The position numbers and the translations under genes were made by a program. Below the pieces are notes generated by a model. That model made no database searches. It had not been told where the DNA came from and saw only the letters and a list, made by a program, of their open reading frames with translations. From Cytophagales bacterium (lineage in GTDB: Bacteria; Bacteroidota; Bacteroidia; Cytophagales; Bernardetiaceae): a stretch of DNA of 64,000 nt. Within the stretch, counting starts at the first letter, position 1; each line of letters begins with the position of its first letter. Location: the NCBI GenBank assembly GCA_013299045.1, contig JAAFJX010000005.1, positions 62,001 to 126,000 on the forward strand, in the 5' to 3' direction. Positions 54,856-63,119 of the stretch are shown here, piece after piece.

Positions 54856-55398
54856 ATGCAATCTCAATCAGACAACTCAGAAGTTTTTATAGGACTAGGT
54901 AGTAATTTGGGCAATCGCGCTGTTTATTTAGCAGCCGCCATTGAGCAGTTGGTAAGTGCTGGTTTGGTGCTTCTTAAAGCTTCTGCCGTATATGAAACCG
55001 CTCCGTGGGGTATGAGCCAACAGCCCAATTATTTGAATATGGTTATACAAGTTCAGGCTGCCAGTTCTGCACAAGATTTATTAAGGCTTACACAACAGAT
55101 TGAAAGTGCAATGGGGCGCATTAGGCATGAAAAATGGGCTGCCCGTATCATAGATATTGATTTATTGTATTTTGGGCGGTATCAATCCAAAACAGTAGGG
55201 CTTGTGCTTCCGCACCCTGCGCTGCACGAAAGACGCTTTGTTTTAGTGCCCCTTAACGATATTGCGCCTGATTTTATACACCCATTTTTGCAAAGTACGC
55301 AGGCGGCTCTTCTCAAAGACTGCTCTGATGTTCTTCCTGTTTGGCGTGTGGCCAATAGTATTCAAGAGTTGCTTGAAACCTCAAAGTGTGTGGTTTGA
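54856..55398 (+). CDS. folK: 2-amino-4-hydroxy-6-hydroxymethyldihydropteridine pyrophosphokinase
   Basis: A 180-residue enzyme of folate synthesis that transfers pyrophosphate from ATP to the hydroxymethyl pterin. Family pattern is complete: VFIGLGSNLGNRAVYL, ETAPWGMSQQPNYLNMVIQV, then RIIDIDLLYFG with the metal-binding Asp pair, and LPHPALHERRFVLVPLNDIAPDFIHP. Its last 18 bp overlap the convergent pseudo-receiver gene. Confidence 0.95.
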   Translation: MQSQSDNSEVFIGLGSNLGNRAVYLAAAIEQLVSAGLVLLKASAVYETAPWGMSQQPNYLNMVIQVQAASSAQDLLRLTQQIESAMGRIRHEKWAARIIDIDLLYFGRYQSKTVGLVLPHPALHERRFVLVPLNDIAPDFIHPFLQSTQAALLKDCSDVLPVWRVANSIQELLETSKCVV

Positions 55399-55725
55399 GT
55401 TGCTGAGCCTATTTAACCAATACTCTATATCTTCAGAGCGAATCATTTTGCCGCAAGAAGGTTCTTGGCTAGGGTCAGTCGTTTCGTTATGGATAAAAAA
55501 AATGGGAATATGAGCCGTTTTTTTACGTTTTTTGATAGCGCTTGCGGTTTCTAATGCGTGCTTGGGTTTGTGGTCATAATTCATAAAAATAGCGTCTGGC
55601 ATCAGTTCCAAAACTGCCTTGTAGGCTCTGCCACCCTCTGTGTTTTCTTCTCCCACCAGGTTGTTTTCAGTAAAAAGTCGCTTAAAAACGGTGCTTTCCG
55701 AAAAATCTACAATAAACAATTTCAT
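55381..55725 (-). CDS. Receiver-like protein with altered phosphorylation site
   Basis: A 114-residue protein. The ATG at 55725 starts the fold directly (MKLFIVDFSESTVFKRLF); the upstream frame overlaps the acyltransferase gene and is rejected. The order of strands and helices matches a CheY-like receiver, but the acidic pair is reduced to one Asp (IVDF), the phospho-acceptor position is Asn (DAIFMNYDHKP), and the switch Thr/Ser position is His (IPIFFIHNE). It is therefore probably a phosphorylation-independent receiver. It follows the acyltransferase gene after 13 bp, likely in one operon. Confidence 0.65.
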   Translation of the reverse strand: MKLFIVDFSESTVFKRLFTENNLVGEENTEGGRAYKAVLELMPDAIFMNYDHKPKHALETASAIKKRKKTAHIPIFFIHNETTDPSQEPSCGKMIRSEDIEYWLNRLSNSNHTL

Positions 55726-55738
55726 AACCACCAACCAA

Positions 55739-56278
55739 CTAAGCGTACAAACTAGGGTATTTGGGTGTAATGCCATCATAAAATGTCTTAATGCGTTGCA
55801 TATCAGCATCTAAGTTTCCGCTTGGCCAAATGATAGGCCCTACACCCGCCTTTTTTTTTGCATAGTCCAGGTAGCCCAAGGCAATAGGTACGCCAGCCTG
55901 CACAGCCACTTGATAAAAACCACTCTTCCATTTTTCTACTTTTGCCCGTGTGCCTTCGGGCGGAATCAACATCACCAATTCGGAGTCTTTTTCAAGCAAA
56001 TCTACCATGTATTGCACTAAATTATTGTTTTTGCTTCTATCCACGGCTATGCCTCCCGTACCCCGCATAATGATACCGAGCGGGAATCTAAACAGTTGTT
56101 TCTTAGCCAAAAAACGAACTTTGGTTCTTAAAAGATAAAAGGCCGCCATACAAATTGGATAATCGTAATTAGAGGTATGCGGCGCGGCTATCATCACACA
56201 ACGCTTAACTTCTGGCGGCAAACCGTTTTCTACACTCCAGCCAATTAGCCAATAATAACAAGATGATAACAATCGCAT
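55739..56278 (-). CDS. 1-acyl-glycerol-3-phosphate acyltransferase-like protein
   Basis: A 179-residue PlsC-type acyltransferase. Motif I HTSNYD (H-x4-D), motif II RGTGGIAVDRS and motif III PPEGTRAK are present. It lacks the long C-terminal part of some PlsC proteins and belongs with the short bacterial forms. The ATG at 56278 is chosen over a GTG at 56377 because a -7 element (TAACTTTG, 56351-56344) lies between, leaving the upstream extension outside the transcript. Phospholipid acylation is expected. Confidence 0.82.
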   Translation of the reverse strand: MRLLSSCYYWLIGWSVENGLPPEVKRCVMIAAPHTSNYDYPICMAAFYLLRTKVRFLAKKQLFRFPLGIIMRGTGGIAVDRSKNNNLVQYMVDLLEKDSELVMLIPPEGTRAKVEKWKSGFYQVAVQAGVPIALGYLDYAKKKAGVGPIIWPSGNLDADMQRIKTFYDGITPKYPSLYA

Positions 56279-56343
56279 AAATTTAGGATAGCTTGGGAGT
56301 TGGGAATCAGTATTTTCCCAAAACGCTTTTTGTCTTCTTGCCC

Positions 56344-56351
56344 CAAAGTTA
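56344..56351 (-). promoter_or_regulatory. -7 element that decides the acyltransferase start
   Basis: TAACTTTG with CTTG 17 bp upstream, on the minus strand. It lies inside the longer possible reading frame and supports the ATG at 56278. Confidence 0.5.
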
Positions 56352-56408
56352 GAGAAAATATGGGTACTCAAGCACACAAAGCTGCAAAAAATAATTTTTA
56401 TAAAAAAA

Positions 56409-56785
56409 CGAAAGCGGGCTTATAAGCCGAATTCTGTATCTGCTTGCGCAAACTCTTATCATTTATCTGGGATTTGGCTCACGCCAAACCTCTAGCAACC
56501 TACCCACCAACCTTGGGCGAGTAACCCTCAAACGTTGGCCTATTTGGTTTTGCAGCCCCTAAGGTTTACCTCTATTGGTGGTTGCCCACCAAAGTAGTGC
56601 GCTCTTACCGCACTTTTTCACCCTTACCGTGCTCTTCAGCTTTTGGCGGTAGTTTTCTGTGGCACTTTCTCTAATGCTCTGGCTTAAAGACAAGCCAAAA
56701 CACCGCTTCTCGTTAAGAAGTAGGGTACTCTGTGCTGTTCGGACTTTCCTCTGCCTGTGGCAGCGATAAGACCACCCGCTTTCGG
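56409..56785 (-). ncRNA. rnpB: RNase P RNA, bacterial class A
   Basis: The catalytic RNA that trims tRNA 5' ends. On the minus strand P1 is formed by CCGAAAGCGGG at the 5' end and CCCGCTTTCG at the 3' end. The conserved core GAGGAAAGTCCG (rc near 56737-56750) and the closing ACAGAATTCGGCTTATAAG fit the universal rnpB consensus. The 3' end runs into a T tract. TATCTTTG at 56796-56789 gives a promoter with start about 4-8 bp downstream. Total length is about 377 nt, usual for class A. Confidence 0.95.
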
Positions 56786-56823
56786 CTACAAAGATAACTA
56801 AAAATGAATCAAAAACAGATAAA

Positions 56824-56841
56824 TAGTCGTCCCTTAAAAAG
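56824..56841 (+). repeat. Copy D of the repeat family (end only)
   Basis: TAGTCGTCCCTTAAAAAG is identical in 17 of 18 positions to the right end at 45474-45457. Sequence after it differs. The spacer to 57064 has a 54-codon plus-strand frame (56857-57021) without recognisable similarity, which is probably chance. Confidence 0.55.
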
Positions 56842-57064
56842 CACTTCTATTCTAAGATGCAAGTTATTATTTTAGGATTGCGCGGTATCATGAATGGTGC
56901 GCTTACCATACGCTTATTACTATTATTACCCACAATACGTTTACTAGTATCATGGACGCATTTGAAGGCGATGTCCTTTGGTATATACTTTGCAAATAGC
57001 TACCTGAGCTTCAAAAAATAATTTGGGCAGACTACTCAAAAAATCTAAGCCTGATTGTCGTCTC

Positions 57065-58231
57065 TCACAGCCCCATTCTCCGCATGAGCGGAATGGCAAT
57101 ATAGTCTGAAATAAAGCGAAAAAGCCGCCAAATAAGCCGACGACGCAACGGCAAATGCGCGTTGTAAACCATGTTGTATTCCATAACTGGCTCTGCGCCT
57201 CGCAAGCGCTTGTAGCGTGCAGCACCCGAACTTCGGTTCAAGATAAGCCCTTGTTTTTCAGACTCTTCAGTAATCTTTAAGGTCAGTAGTCTATACAAAC
57301 CCGTTTCTAAAGGCAAATCTAAATCATAACCAGCAAAGGGAGTTGTCATTACGCCCTCACGACTGTAATAGCCCACCACAGCGTCCGTTCGCCCATTTTC
57401 TTGCCTATTTCTCAAAACATGATAGGTCAGAAAGCCCGATTCCAGTGTGTGGTAGAAATAAGCTAAGCTCAAATCTGGATTAAAAGGTGAATATTTTTTG
57501 ATATAAAGCTGGCTATATAAGGCCAAAATCCGTTCAGATTCCTCTCTATTCGGCTTTTCGCTGAGTGCTTCCCATTCATAATGCGGCTGGCGCTGCCAGA
57601 GCTTGATGTCTTTTTTGTAATTGCTGTTACGTCTAAAATTCCACGATTTTGGGTCAGTAATGTAAACTTGTCTACTCATAACAGGCTTAAAACCTGTTTT
57701 TTGTAAGGTGTCAAACACCGATTTATTGAGCTGTGTGTTTACAGACCTAAAAACCAGCGTTCGGTCGGGGAAAGTTTGAAGCAGAAAGTGCTTGATGGCT
57801 TCTAACTCAGCGACGCTAAGCGAAGGATATAAGTTTGTGGAAACGAGCCAGTTATTGACGTACAACACCTGCTCAAATTGACACCACTGCCCTAGCGCAC
57901 CCAAAGCATTGAAAATGGGTATAGCCAAGCGCTTGAGCCATTTTTTATCGGGCATTTCTACGTCTAGCTCAATTTTAGCATAATGCACATAGTGCGCCAT
58001 GGGCGAGCAAACGTAGCTGTTGTTGTGCTGCCTGTTTTCATTGCCAAGAACCAAAGGCAATAGGAAGTCGTTGATTCGGAGCAGTCTGACCTCTGCTCTT
58101 ACGTTGCGAATGAGTTGCTCGGACTGCCCTTCCAAAAAAGGTAAAATATACAAAAGTGCTGCCCTGTTGGGTGTTTCGCCCGTTTTCAGGAGAGTGGTGA
58201 GTTCGGTAGCAGGCAGCAAAGCAATCTTCAT
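57065..58231 (-). CDS. GNAT-like acyltransferase family protein of unknown substrate
   Basis: A 388-residue soluble protein. The ATG at 58231 lies 2 bp after the ABC-F stop, so the longer frame reaching 58261 is rejected. The C-terminal half has the shape of the double-GNAT fold of peptidoglycan-bridge or BioF2-like acetyltransferases (FYHTLESGFLTYHVLRNRQENGRTDAVVGYYSREG, LYRLLTLKITEESEKQGLILNRSSGAARYKRLRGAE). The N-terminal half is similar in style. No acyl-CoA loop can be pinned down with certainty. Cotranscription with the ABC-F gene is likely. Confidence 0.55.
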   Translation of the reverse strand: MKIALLPATELTTLLKTGETPNRAALLYILPFLEGQSEQLIRNVRAEVRLLRINDFLLPLVLGNENRQHNNSYVCSPMAHYVHYAKIELDVEMPDKKWLKRLAIPIFNALGALGQWCQFEQVLYVNNWLVSTNLYPSLSVAELEAIKHFLLQTFPDRTLVFRSVNTQLNKSVFDTLQKTGFKPVMSRQVYITDPKSWNFRRNSNYKKDIKLWQRQPHYEWEALSEKPNREESERILALYSQLYIKKYSPFNPDLSLAYFYHTLESGFLTYHVLRNRQENGRTDAVVGYYSREGVMTTPFAGYDLDLPLETGLYRLLTLKITEESEKQGLILNRSSGAARYKRLRGAEPVMEYNMVYNAHLPLRRRLIWRLFRFISDYIAIPLMRRMGL

Positions 58232-58233
58232 CT

Positions 58234-60126
58234 TTATAAATAGTCGCTGAGTTCTAACCACCGCATACTTTTTTCGTCAATTTCTGCGGCCAAACGCTCT
58301 ATTTCTTCCGAAAGTTCTTTGATTTTTGAGTAATCCGAACTTTGTTGGCCGAGTTGCGCCTCCAGTTGCCCTTTTTTAGCTTCTAGCTGAGGCAGGAGTT
58401 TGTCCAGCATTTCGTATTCTTGTTGCTCTTTAAAGGAGAGTTTTACTTTGGTTCGCTCTCCGTTACTTTTGGGCATGGTGGTGCTTTTCTGCTGAGCTTC
58501 CGCTAATTTTTGGGCAGCATTTTGGGCGGCTTCTTGCTGCTTTTTCTCTTGTAAATAGTCCTTATAATCTGAATAGTTGCCCGGAAAATCTTTGACCTTA
58601 CCCTCGCCCTCGAACACAAAAAGGTGGTCTGTGAGCTTGTCCATGAAATAGCGGTCGTGCGACACCACCAATAAGCAGCCTCCAAAACTAAGCAGATATT
58701 CTTCTAACACGTTCAGCGTAACGATGTCTAAATCGTTGGTAGGTTCGTCCAGAATCAGAAAATTAGGGTTCAGCATCAAGAGCTTGAGCAGTTGTAAGCG
58801 GCGCTTTTCGCCTCCAGAGAGCTTCTGAACGTCGTCGTACTGCTTGGCGGGCGGAAACAAGAAAAGCGTAAGTAGCTGAGAGGCGGTAATAATGCTGCCA
58901 TTTTCGGTTTTAATAACCTCGGCCACGTCCTTAACGACATCAATTACCTTTTTTGCCCCCTCAAAATTGTCGTGCTCTTGGGTATAATAGCCAAAAATGG
59001 TGTTCTCGCCTTTGTCAATCACGCCGCTGTCGGGGCGCATGAGGCCAGTCAAGATGCGGAGCAGGGTCGTTTTACCCACACCATTTTTGCCCACAATGCC
59101 AATGCGCTCGCCTCGCCTGAAAATGTATGTAAAATGGTCTAACAGCTTTTTTTCGCCAAAACTCTTAGAAATATTGGCCAGTTCTAATATTTTTTTGCCT
59201 TGCCGCGAAGTTTGCAAATTAATTTGCAAGGCTGGGCCTCCTGCCTTTACAGAAGCCTTTTCTTTGATGCCCTCAAAGGCTTCTACGCGATAGCGCGCCT
59301 TAGTGCCTCGTGCTTTGGGCTGGCGGCGTATCCAGTCTAACTCCTTGCGCATAAGGTTTTGCGCTTTTTCGGTTTCGGTTTCTAGTTGCTGACGGCGCAG
59401 TATTTTTTGCTCAAGAAAATAATCATATTTACCATTGTAGCGGAAGAGCTTGCCTTCGTCTAGCTCCAGAATTTGGTTGGTTACCTTATCCAAAAAGTAG
59501 CGGTCGTGCGTAATGAGAAGAACAGTCAGCGTGGACGTAGAGAGATAATCTTCTAGCCACTCTATCACATCAAGGTCAAGGTGGTTGGTGGGTTCGTCCA
59601 GAATCAGTACGTCTGGTTTGGCGAGCAGGGCGCGGGCCAGAGCAATACGCTTGCGCTGACCTCCCGAGAGTGTGTAGGTGCGTAGCGTAAGGTCGTGTAT
59701 GCCTAGTTTGCCGAGCATTTCCTTGACTTCGGCCTCAAAGTTCCACGCTTGGTGCTTTTCCATAGCCTCAAGAGCTGCTTGTAGCTCGCTGTGTGAGGCA
59801 CTGGCTTGTTCGGTGAGGCTCTGGTAGCGTTTAACGGCCATCACGAGTGGGCTAGGGTCGTTAAAAATACTATCCAGGACAGTTTCGTGGTGTTCAAAAG
59901 TGGGTTGTTGTTCCAAGTACACCACTTTTGTTCCTTTACGAACACTAACGCTGCCAGTGTCGGGCTGCACTAGGCCTGCAAGTATTTTCAAAAAAGTAGA
60001 TTTGCCAGCGCCATTAATGCCTACAAGCCCTACTTTTTCGCCTTGGCTCACCCCAAATGAAATGTTTTGGAACAGCCATTTTTCAGAAAATGCCTTAGAA
60101 ATAAATTCTGCCGAAAGTAAGTTCAT
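58234..60126 (-). CDS. ABC-F family ATPase, Uup-like
   Basis: A 630-residue soluble tandem ABC protein that binds ribosomes or processes nucleic-acid structures. First ABC: Walker A GINGAGKST, signature LSGGQRKR, Walker B VLILDEPTNHLD. Second ABC: GKNGVGKTT, LSGGEKRRL, FLILDEPTNDLD. The inter-domain linker (residues 230-300) is charged; a C-terminal coiled coil (540-630, EEIERLAAEIDEKS) is typical of Uup. Both ATP sites look active. TATCTTTG at 60208-60201 is a probable -7 element. Confidence 0.95.
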   Translation of the reverse strand: MNLLSAEFISKAFSEKWLFQNISFGVSQGEKVGLVGINGAGKSTFLKILAGLVQPDTGSVSVRKGTKVVYLEQQPTFEHHETVLDSIFNDPSPLVMAVKRYQSLTEQASASHSELQAALEAMEKHQAWNFEAEVKEMLGKLGIHDLTLRTYTLSGGQRKRIALARALLAKPDVLILDEPTNHLDLDVIEWLEDYLSTSTLTVLLITHDRYFLDKVTNQILELDEGKLFRYNGKYDYFLEQKILRRQQLETETEKAQNLMRKELDWIRRQPKARGTKARYRVEAFEGIKEKASVKAGGPALQINLQTSRQGKKILELANISKSFGEKKLLDHFTYIFRRGERIGIVGKNGVGKTTLLRILTGLMRPDSGVIDKGENTIFGYYTQEHDNFEGAKKVIDVVKDVAEVIKTENGSIITASQLLTLFLFPPAKQYDDVQKLSGGEKRRLQLLKLLMLNPNFLILDEPTNDLDIVTLNVLEEYLLSFGGCLLVVSHDRYFMDKLTDHLFVFEGEGKVKDFPGNYSDYKDYLQEKKQQEAAQNAAQKLAEAQQKSTTMPKSNGERTKVKLSFKEQQEYEMLDKLLPQLEAKKGQLEAQLGQQSSDYSKIKELSEEIERLAAEIDEKSMRWLELSDYL

Positions 60127-60200
60127 TGCTCAGCGCCTATGCGTTAAAATTCATGCTCAAAGAAAATAGAGCACAAATTTACACTTTTTTTTGGGTGCTA

Positions 60201-60208
60201 CAAAGATA
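60201..60208 (-). promoter_or_regulatory. Probable -7 element of the ABC-F operon
   Basis: TATCTTTG on the minus strand, about 75 bp before the start. A TTTT lies 17 bp upstream as a weak -33. The remaining spacer to 60322 is unremarkable. Confidence 0.5.
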
Positions 60209-60322
60209 CCACGTCTAACGGCTCTAAAACTATGATGTTTACCAACAAGAAACACGTTAAAATCCAATCTTTAGCGATAGAAAACCTGTTGGGCTGCTGT
60301 CTTTGCTGAAAATCCCCCATGT

Positions 60323-61024
60323 TTATAACATTTTGATACTGCTCATGCCGCCATCTGCGCGTATGATTTGCCCGCTTATCCAGGACGCATCGCTTGAGAG
60401 CAAAAAGTTGGCCAAAGCAGCTAGTTCTTCTGCACTCCCCACGCGCCCCAGTGGGTGTCTTTTGGCAGAGGCTTCGCGCTTTTCAGGCGTAGAAAGCAAA
60501 TTATTGGCCAGAGGTGTGTCGGTGAGCGAAGGCGCAATCGCATTCACGCGGACATTCATCGTAGCCCATTCCGCAGCTAAAGACCTACAAAGTCCTTCTA
60601 CGCCTCCTTTTGCTGCTGCAATAGAAGCGTGGGCATTCATACCCATAGAAACAGCTATTGTGCTGAAAAGCACCACCGAAGCACCTCCTTTGTTTTGAGC
60701 GCCTTTCAAATGCTTGTGTGCGGCTTGTAAGCTACGTACTGCACCTATGACGTTGAGCTGGTAGTCCTTCAAAAAATCATCAGCACTGAGCCTAATAAAT
60801 GGCTTCAGGGTAATACTGCCCGGACAGTAAACTACTCCGTTTAGTTCATTGGGCAAAAACTCCGAACTGGGAATGTCTGTTGTAGCGTCCCAGCTCAAGT
60901 GGCCAGCAGTAGGCAGAAGAGGCGTGCGGCGGCAGGCCGTAAACACCTGATGTCCGTTGTCCAAAAGCAGTTGATGCAAAGCAGAGCCAACACCTGAAGT
61001 TGCGCCAATAATCCATATATTCAT
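60323..61024 (-). CDS. Short-chain dehydrogenase/reductase with changed catalytic Tyr
   Basis: A 233-residue Rossmann-fold protein. The NAD(P)-binding motif is IIGATSGVGSAL, and the Ser (VLFSTIAV) and Lys (AAAKGG) of the active site are present. The catalytic Tyr of the usual Y-x3-K is Ile (HASIAAAKGG). The C-terminus ends WISGQIIRADGGMSSI, typical of the FabG-like group. It may be inactive or use another mechanism. Confidence 0.85.
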   Translation of the reverse strand: MNIWIIGATSGVGSALHQLLLDNGHQVFTACRRTPLLPTAGHLSWDATTDIPSSEFLPNELNGVVYCPGSITLKPFIRLSADDFLKDYQLNVIGAVRSLQAAHKHLKGAQNKGGASVVLFSTIAVSMGMNAHASIAAAKGGVEGLCRSLAAEWATMNVRVNAIAPSLTDTPLANNLLSTPEKREASAKRHPLGRVGSAEELAALANFLLSSDASWISGQIIRADGGMSSIKML

Positions 61025-61239
61025 AAACTAATCATTTTAAAAAGAAGAAAGCCCGTATTATTTTTTAAAACCAATTAGTCTGCATTAGGTTTTCTAAGAA
61101 ATAAAAAAAAACAAAAAAGCTTGATAAACTTGTGGCTCTATCCAAAAAATGCTTTAATTGCAAGCCTAATAAGTAAAAAATTTAGCGCACTTTCTAAGGA
61201 TAACTTTTGCGTTAAAAATATCTGTTTTTCTTGAAGGAA

Positions 61240-63087
61240 ATGAACCAGTTTGTCAATTTTTTAGTCAAAAAAATAGTTCTAGCAATCGTCATTGGCGTTT
61301 TTTGGCCAACTCTGCCGCTTTATGGACAAACGTCAGATACGGTCAAGACGCAGCTACAGCGCTATTTGGACGAAGCCAAAAAGAAAAAAGAAGACGAACT
61401 TAAACGACAACAAGCCCTTGATGCCAAAAGGAAAGAACAACTAACCTCCAAAGACCAAAAAATAGAACAGCTTAGCCAAGAGTTGCTCAAAAAGAAAACA
61501 GATACTGTAGTGGTTACTGTGCAGTTGCCTGCTCCTGAGCCTAACGTAGAGATAATGCTCCCAGACCGTGAAAAAGGCTTTATTGATACGCTTGCTTACG
61601 TCAAACGTCTAATGGTTAGTAAAACTATTGCTTCGGGTGGCAGCAAAGGCAGCAGCGAAACCTACTGGACGCGCATGAAAGAGGTTAAGTTGGACGGTAC
61701 ACACAGACGACGCTATCAACGCAGTAGCGATAAAATAGTTTTTGGCTGGCATCCTTACTGGATGGGTGAGGCTTACAAAAGTTATAATTTTTCTTTGCTC
61801 TCAATCGTTTCGTATTTTTCTTATGAACTAAACGCCCGAACAGGAGATTATAACACGGTACACCAGTGGGCTACCACTTCTTTGATTGACTCGGCCAAAA
61901 AATACAACACCAAAGTTTTGCTGAGTGTAACCAATTTTGGGGCGGTTAATAATGCCACTTTTCTGGGCAATATGGAAGCTCAAGCCACTTGCATTCGCAG
62001 GCTCAAAGACCTGTTGCGTTTGCGTGGTGGCGACGGCGTAGATATTGACTTTGAGGTGATTCCAAAGGCATACAGAAAACAGTTCAATAATTTTGTTGTA
62101 GATTTGGCCACTAGCCTCAAGCGAGAGAACCCACGCTATTTGGTATCTCTCTGTATGCCAGCCGTAGACTTGGATAGCATCTATGACGTACAACAATTGC
62201 TGCCACACGTGAATCACTTTGTCATTATGGGCTACGAATTTTATGGTGCAAATAGCCGTGAAGCTGGCCCCATTGCGCCCGTTGCGAGCGGTGGCTATTG
62301 GTGGAAGTATAACTTGGAACTTTCTGTAAAGGACTATACCACAGCGGGCATTCCTCCCAACAAAATTATTATGGGCCTACCCTACTACGGTGTGGAGTGG
62401 CAAACTTATGATTTGAAAGTGCCTTCGGCTACCCGAAAGTTTATAAAATATTTGACCTACAGCCAAATACAAAAAGAGCATGGGCCTATCTTTTGCTGCG
62501 AAGACGAAGTTAGTATGAGCCGTTATTTTCTCTATCGTATAGGGAATGACTACCGCCAAATCTGGTTTGAGGACTCCACCTCCCTGTCCAAAAAGTACGA
62601 TTGGGTTCTTTCAAAAAAACTCGGTGGGGTAGGTATCTGGGCGCTTGGCTATGATAACGGCTACAATGACCTCTGGCACTTGCTGGCTGCTAAATTTACT
62701 TCGCAAGAAGCTGCCACAAGCTCAAAAGTCAGCCAGCGGGGCTTCTTAATGCGCTCGCCTAGCTCTTTCTTGGCCATCTTTCGTAACCCTAAGGCTTTTT
62801 TGAAGCGCCCTGCCAGTTTAGTTACGATTATAGGCACTCTGCTTGGTTTAAAACTGATGGCTATTGTGGTACTTATTCGCTTTGGCTGTCGTATGAAGCA
62901 AAACTTAACTATGGGCTTGCGGGCGGGTATTTTTGCTATGGCGGCTACGCTTGTGGCCTTCATCATGTTCTCTCGGAACTGGATAGACGTGCGTATGCTT
63001 ATCATGTTTTTTGTAGGGGTGGTTGTGGCAGGCATTGCGTTCTACATCTTTGCGCTAACCCGCCTCACCGAAAGAGAAATGCCTTGA
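61240..63087 (+). CDS. Membrane-anchored glycoside hydrolase family 18 protein
   Basis: A 615-residue protein. The ATG at 61240 (preceded by AAGGA) is chosen over a TTG at 61231. An N-terminal membrane segment (residues 10-30) leads to a coiled coil rich in Lys/Glu (40-95, DEAKKKKEDELKRQQALDAKRKEQ). Residues 165-490 are a GH18 TIM barrel, with VFGWHPYWM, the catalytic DGVDIDFE (DxxDxDxE) near residue 270, MGYEFYGANSREAGPIAPV and GLPYYGVEW. Two to three helices close the C-terminus (525-612). Chitin or peptidoglycan-like polymer hydrolysis at the membrane surface is expected. Confidence 0.88.
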   Translation: MNQFVNFLVKKIVLAIVIGVFWPTLPLYGQTSDTVKTQLQRYLDEAKKKKEDELKRQQALDAKRKEQLTSKDQKIEQLSQELLKKKTDTVVVTVQLPAPEPNVEIMLPDREKGFIDTLAYVKRLMVSKTIASGGSKGSSETYWTRMKEVKLDGTHRRRYQRSSDKIVFGWHPYWMGEAYKSYNFSLLSIVSYFSYELNARTGDYNTVHQWATTSLIDSAKKYNTKVLLSVTNFGAVNNATFLGNMEAQATCIRRLKDLLRLRGGDGVDIDFEVIPKAYRKQFNNFVVDLATSLKRENPRYLVSLCMPAVDLDSIYDVQQLLPHVNHFVIMGYEFYGANSREAGPIAPVASGGYWWKYNLELSVKDYTTAGIPPNKIIMGLPYYGVEWQTYDLKVPSATRKFIKYLTYSQIQKEHGPIFCCEDEVSMSRYFLYRIGNDYRQIWFEDSTSLSKKYDWVLSKKLGGVGIWALGYDNGYNDLWHLLAAKFTSQEAATSSKVSQRGFLMRSPSSFLAIFRNPKAFLKRPASLVTIIGTLLGLKLMAIVVLIRFGCRMKQNLTMGLRAGIFAMAATLVAFIMFSRNWIDVRMLIMFFVGVVVAGIAFYIFALTRLTEREMP

Positions 63088-63119
63088 TTTTTAGTCAGTC
63101 ATTATGTTATTTTCAAAAA

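Noticed and set aside
56857-57021. 54-codon plus-strand frame after repeat copy D, possibly a transposase start
   Set aside because: No recognisable similarity and Leu/Ile-rich composition; it may be chance in AT-rich DNA.
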